From the NCBI RefSeq assembly GCF_000155675.2, contig NC_020911.1:3896501-3960500 (forward strand): a DNA stretch of 64,000 nucleotides. Direction: 5' to 3'. Source of the stretch: Octadecabacter antarcticus 307 (GTDB lineage: Bacteria > Pseudomonadota > Alphaproteobacteria > Rhodobacterales > Rhodobacteraceae). A program made the position numbers and the translations under genes. The notes under the pieces were generated by a model. That model worked only from the letters and a program-made list of their open reading frames with translations. It made no database searches and was not told the origin of the DNA. Every line of letters begins with the position of its first letter. The first letter of the stretch is position 1. Below, in pieces: positions 60,397-64,000 of this stretch.

Positions 60397-60867
60397 ATAG
60401 TCATGAGTATATGGACCTGTCCATTTTGTGGCCTGCACCAAACGGTGACAAGGGTTAAAACAAGTACCGTCGAGATTGCTTTTGAAATCCACGACTGTGC
60501 CGGAGGCCCAATGGGGCTGCGTGGAATTGCAGTTGGCTGTTCCAACGAAAGTTGTAAGAAGGTTCAGGTTACGGCGGAAGTTATTGCCGCCAAGACCGGT
60601 CAGATTGGTTTTAAATCTATGACCCCCAAACGACCCTTTCGAAGAAAATTGTTCCAGACAGCATAACAAAGGTTCAACCTGACTACATCCCTCAAGTTCT
60701 GAGAGAGGACTACGCTGAGGCATGCCTGATTAGGGACTTAAGTCCAAAAGCGTCAGCCACTCTTGCACGGCGATGCATTCAAGGAATGATTAGAGATTTT
60801 TGTGGCATCTCAAAGGGACGTTTAGTTGACGAAATAAGTGAAGGACTACCGGCTGACGCCGGCAGCA

Positions 60868-61183
60868 TCATTTAGAGGAATGCAATTCCAGATACTGTGT
60901 GATGACGTCGTCAGTCACATTTCCAGAGGTGGTTGAGAAATATCCGCGTGCCCAAAACCGCCTGCCCCAGTAGCGCTTGCGCAACTCAGGGAATTCCATC
61001 TGGATGCGGCGCGACGAGCGGCCCTTTATGCGTTGCATAACGTTGGACAGGGACAGTTTTGGTGGGATCGACAGGAACATGTGCACATGATCGCGTCCCA
61101 GCACACCTTTTACGATATGGACGCCCATTTCGGCGCATGTTTGCATGATAATCTCGCGTGTGCGCGGATGAGGAATAACGCAT
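60868..61183 (-). pseudogene. tnpA: IS200 TnpA copy B, internal deletion
   Basis: Keeps the start MRYSSSAHTR and the C-terminal two thirds with GRDHVHMFLSIPPKLSLSNVMQRIK and ITQYLELHSSK. The deletion junction falls at a short ACGCGA/ACGTGA similarity, suggesting microhomology-mediated loss. Confidence 0.8.
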
Positions 61184-61508
61184 GATCTTCTCTCCTGAAT
61201 TTTGAAACCATACTGCTTGGATCCAAGATTGAAGTGCGACGATTAATTGTTTTAATGGCCGTAAGATCTTCGGCCATGGCTTCAGCGGGAGTTCTCCATC
61301 CTAGTGTCTTACGAGGTCGGTCGTTCATCAGGCGTGCGACGTCGTTCAGGGCGGCTTGACTGAGGCAGCCCAGGTCAGTTCCTTTCGGGAAAAACTGGCG
61401 TAGCAGCCCGTTTGTATTTTTGTTTGAACCGCGTTGCCACGGGGTGTGGGGGTCACAAAACCAGATGTCGACCTTCAGACGGCGAGAGAGTTCTGGGTGG
61501 CAAGCCAT

Positions 61509-61548
61509 CCACTGCCCGGCAGTGGTTTGCTCGCAAACCATGAGAGGG
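61509..61548 (+). repeat. Hairpin element copy 9
   Basis: Head CTGCCCGGCAG, perfect stem TGGTTTGC/GCAAACCA with a TC loop, tail GAGAGGG. It sits in the IS30 gene between DRGS and MACHPELS and keeps the frame open. The stem is identical to copy 5 but the loop differs. Confidence 0.85.
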
Positions 61549-61656
61549 TCAGAACCACGATCATAGGTCATCGAGCGGCGCAACGCCACGGGCAGACGTT
61601 TCATTTGCCGCGTAAAGCCCTCGAGAGCAGCATTGGCGGTACAACCCTGCGTTCTG

Positions 61657-62874
61657 TGCTACAATTGATCCCCCGGATCAATTGCTTGGCGAAGGCTTAT
61701 CCCCTTTGCTCCGGCGGCACCTGATGTAGTGTGAAGCGGCTTGCCAATCTACAATGTTCTTGTATTGTTCTACCCATGCCAGCCAGATGGAAAAACGACA
61801 AACCCATGTCCCGCCCGGCGTTCGACGCCAGGTTTTCTGATGAGGAAGCGTGTTCGCATTATCTGGCGGAACATCGTTGGCCTGAGGGCTTTGTGTGTCC
61901 TTCCTGTGGCACCTGCAAGGGCTGGCCGTTAAAGCGAAATCGCGCGACTTGGGAATGTGCCGGTTGCGCACGGCAGACATCCGTGACGGCTGGCACGGTG
62001 ATGCACAGCAGCCATTTGCCGTTGCGAATTTGGTTTCTTGCCGCGCACATCATCACCAGCCATTCCAACGGCATGTCAGCGCTGCAACTTCAGGCGCAAC
62101 TTGGCCTTGGCAGCTACAAGACGGCGTGGCTCCTCTTGCAAAAGCTGCGGCGGTCGATGGTCAACCCTGACCGCAACCCCCTGAAAGACCTTGTCGAGAT
62201 CGATGAAACAGAGATTCCGTTCCGGTCCCGGCATGATCCCGAGGACCGGCCAAAGGGTGGGCGGAGCCCGGTCGGAAAGATGTTTGTCGTCTGCGCCGTC
62301 GAGTTATCAAGAGACGGACATCCGCGCCGTATCAGGATGAAACACATTCCCGACGGCGCATCAAAGACGCTACACGGGTTCATTGGTCAGGCTGTAGAGC
62401 CTGGCGCTCACGTCATCACGGATGGCTGGCTAGGTTACGAAAATCCCCCTGCAAACACGCATGAGGCGAAGGTCGTCAGCGGCAAGAAGGCACATGACAT
62501 ACTCCACTGGGTCCACCGCGTGTTCTCCAACCTAAAAACGTGGGCAAAAGGCGTCTTCCACGGCCTCAGAAAATGCCATCTGCAACGCTATCTCGACGAA
62601 TTTGTGTTCCGCTGGAACCGACGGCGACACATGCGAAGCGCCTTCGACACGCTGCTGGGGATCGGTGTTGGTATTGGCCCAGCGACATATCGTGATTTTG
62701 TTGAACAGCGCGCCTGAAGGCCCTTGTTCACGGCAAAAGCCACGCCCCATAAACCCACCAGATGTTACAAACTGATCCGATCCGCCTCTCAAGCCACAAG
62801 GGCGAGGTTCTGCGCCGCGTCAACATGTGGGGCAACCGGACTAAAAGGGATAAGCCTTTGCTTGGCGCTTGAAC
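61657..62874 (+). mobile_element. IS1595-family element (looks intact)
   Basis: Ends share the inverted pattern AAGGCTTATCCC. TTCTG lies directly outside both ends (61652-61656 and 62875-62879) as a short target repeat. Removing the element restores FVILRTQGCTANAAL in the IS30 transposase. Confidence 0.82.
61776..62717 (+). CDS. IS1595-family transposase
   Basis: About 313 residues in one undamaged frame. The N-terminal zinc ribbon is FVCPSCGTCKGW...WECAGC. The ISXO2/DDE domain has LVEIDETEIPF, HVITDGWLGYEN and NLKTWAKGVFHGLRKCHLQRYLDEFVFRWNRR. It is the only intact transposase recognised here and probably the youngest insertion. The start could instead be MSRPAF at 61806. Confidence 0.88.
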   Translation: MPARWKNDKPMSRPAFDARFSDEEACSHYLAEHRWPEGFVCPSCGTCKGWPLKRNRATWECAGCARQTSVTAGTVMHSSHLPLRIWFLAAHIITSHSNGMSALQLQAQLGLGSYKTAWLLLQKLRRSMVNPDRNPLKDLVEIDETEIPFRSRHDPEDRPKGGRSPVGKMFVVCAVELSRDGHPRRIRMKHIPDGASKTLHGFIGQAVEPGAHVITDGWLGYENPPANTHEAKVVSGKKAHDILHWVHRVFSNLKTWAKGVFHGLRKCHLQRYLDEFVFRWNRRRHMRSAFDTLLGIGVGIGPATYRDFVEQRA

Positions 62875-63464
62875 TTCTGAGAATGACGAAGCGCGTCTTG
62901 CGTTCCACCACCGTACCTATCGCTGAGCGATTGAAAGCCCCTTAATCAAGTCTCCTTCCCAGTGGCCAGGAACCAGACGTGCCTCGATGTCTTCGGGACG
63001 ATGGATAATACGCAACGTTTCCGGCACCATAGCGGAGCCCGCTAAGCTGGTGCTTTGAGCACCGCGTTTTGGTTTGGCCCGCCGCAGCGCCTCAATCATC
63101 AGCGCCTTCAATCCGCCACGTGGCTGAGCGTAGATCGCAGCATAGATCGCTTCGTGGCTAATGCGCTGACTGAGATCATCTAGATGCATGAGCCGTAATC
63201 TGGCCGCGATCTGCTCTGGCGACCAGCACCAATAGATCAGACGGTTGCGCACCCAATCATAAAACGGGGCACCAGGGGCCAGCTTCCGCCGCCGACCAGA
63301 GCGCCGTTGTGCCATATCATGAGCACGCCGCGCCTCTTGGGGATCGTAGCTATCGGACGCGCCGCGCCGCTTCAATTCATGCCCGATGGTGCCATGATGC
63401 CTCCCCAGAAGGCGGCCAATCTCACGCAGGCTCGAGCCACGTTGATGTTCTGCAAAGATTACGC

Positions 63465-63478
63465 CTCGTTCCTCGTTC
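63465..63478. repeat. 7-bp tandem duplication in the IS30 gene
   Basis: CTCGTTC occurs twice in tandem. It shifts the frame near the transposase N-terminus. Confidence 0.82.
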
Positions 63479-63964
63479 CTCGGCGTCCAGGTGTTTGTAG
63501 TGACTTTCCATAGCAACATCCTATGACGCTCTCAGCGGCAGGTGTCGCACTTCAATCTTGAGCCTAAGCTGCTAATGCGGGTTTCAAAATTCAGGAGAGA
63601 AGATCAATCATAGATTCGCTGAAGCTGACCGGCTAGAAGCCGGTGGTTTCGATCCATTAGGTGGAAAATGAACTTGGGCGGCGCATTGACGCTGACGATG
63701 CACCTAAGGGCGTATCCGACGATAGTGTGGAAGCGATTGACCATGTGCGAAAAATTGGCAATATCGGTGCGCACATGGAAAAAGATATTGGTGTTATCGT
63801 TTCGGTCGAACCAGAGGAAGCTCAGTTGCTAATTGAATTGATCGAGTCGTTTGTTGATGAGTGGTATGTTTCAAGAAATACTCGCACGGCCCGTTTCGGC
63901 AAGCTAAAGGCATTGGCAACGAGTAAAGAGGATTTGAAGGCGAAAGGAGGCGACTAATTTCCCC

Positions 63965-64000
63965 TCACTTCCGCTTCACAAACTCCGTCAATATCACAAT
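63965..64000 (-). CDS. C-terminal end of an unidentified gene
   Basis: Only the last 11 codons (IVILTEFVKRK) and a TGA stop are inside the window. Too short to identify. Confidence 0.35.
   Translation of the reverse strand: MVILTEFVKRK

Larger units (their letters stand above)
61250..63528 (-). pseudogene. IS30 transposase, split
   Basis: Reconstructed order: MESHYKHLDAEERGVIFAEHQ (N-terminus, frame broken by the 7-bp duplication), SPEQIAARLRL, VPGHWEGDLIKG, then IS1595, then GCTANAALEGFTRQMKRLPV, DIWFCDPHTPWQRG and NDRPRKTLGWRTPAEA. The DDE residues are recognisable, but at least four lesions make it inactive. Confidence 0.85.
61217..63567 (-). mobile_element. IS30-family element interrupted by IS1595 and a hairpin element
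   Basis: Inverted repeats share AAGATTGAAGTGCGAC at both ends. The target repeat CTGC lies at 61213-61216 and 63569-63572. The transposase N-terminal half is at the right (HQRGSSLREIGRLLGRHHGTI) and the C-terminal half at the left (MTYDRGS...PHTPWQRGSNKNTNG). It is broken by IS1595, a 7-bp duplication at 63465, a lost G near 62941, and the in-frame hairpin element at 61509. Confidence 0.88.
60843..63672 (-). mobile_element. IS200-type element, copy B (with IS30 and IS1595 inside)
   Basis: Its two ends match copy A at 42687-43260. tnpA (60868-61183) has lost about 61 codons between SSSAHTRD and MQTCAEM and is dead. The leader hairpin arms are at 61184-61209 and 63580-63605, with the IS30 inserted in the loop. 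The DUF4145 host shows no target duplication. Confidence 0.85.
60403..63957 (+). pseudogene. DUF4145 gene split by nested insertion sequences
   Basis: The start MSIWTCPFCGLHQTVTRV has a zinc-ribbon CPFC. After a one-base frameshift near 60630 it continues as QPDYIPQVLREDYAEACLIRDLSPKA and RGMIRDFCGISKGRLVDEIS, typical of DUF4145. After 60842 an insertion of about 2.83 kb follows. At 63673 it resumes as LGRRIDADDAPKGVSDDSVEAIDHVRKIGNIGAH. The join is clean. DUF4145 proteins are often found near defence genes, but their function is unknown. Confidence 0.82.

Overview
The window looks like a chromosome segment of a marine roseobacter-type alphaproteobacterium (Rhodobacterales). I infer this from the corC-ybeY-phoH...miaB order, an Irr-type Fur regulator divergent from fabA-fabB-fabI, a class I lysyl-tRNA synthetase, and an NDUFS4-like complex I subunit. 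The very high load of broken insertion sequences is reminiscent of Octadecabacter, but the genus is a guess.

Layout. Bases 1-26,900 are well-kept core genome: corC/ybeY/phoH, a lipoprotein/OmpA pair, miaB, a GT2-like protein, irr, fabA-fabB-fabI, a site-2 protease, an FKBP isomerase, a run of small-molecule hydrolases and dehydrogenases (HAD, alpha/beta hydrolases, threonine dehydratase-like, MFS, ADH, enolase superfamily), a PlsC/CdsA lipid pair, glycerate kinase and a methyltransferase. Bases 26,970-44,762 are an IS graveyard. It holds a frameshifted sulfotransferase, fragments of IS5, IS6, IS110/IS1111, IS3 and IS200 elements, two broken tniQ genes and a tniB converging on a tRNA-Arg, a truncated hsdR, a Phd-antitoxin relic and a stranded NDUFS4-like gene. 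Bases 44,760-60,400 return to core genome: uvrB, rhodanese, a beta-helix protein, lysS, terB, dacB, nadD, a GGDEF/EAL protein and ettA. Bases 60,403-63,957 are one DUF4145 gene split by a three-deep nest of IS200, IS30 and IS1595.

Most notable. Ten copies of a compact hairpin element of about 36-42 nt lie between 27.2 and 61.5 kb. Each has a constant palindromic head (CTGCCCGGCAG), a hairpin whose two arms differ between copies but covary, and a constant tail (GAGAGGG). At least eight interrupt transposase genes of several unrelated IS families, and one IS3 copy carries three. Six sit cleanly in reading frames that can be closed by removing them. I do not recognise this element as a named family.

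Other structural signals. The IS200-like elements carry a hairpin with 26-bp perfect arms that buries the tnpA ribosome binding site, and its loop is inverted between the two copies. Many dead transposase genes are broken by short tandem duplications of 2 to 19 bp. One IS3 joins tniB on one side to hsdR on the other, a scar of IS-mediated rearrangement.
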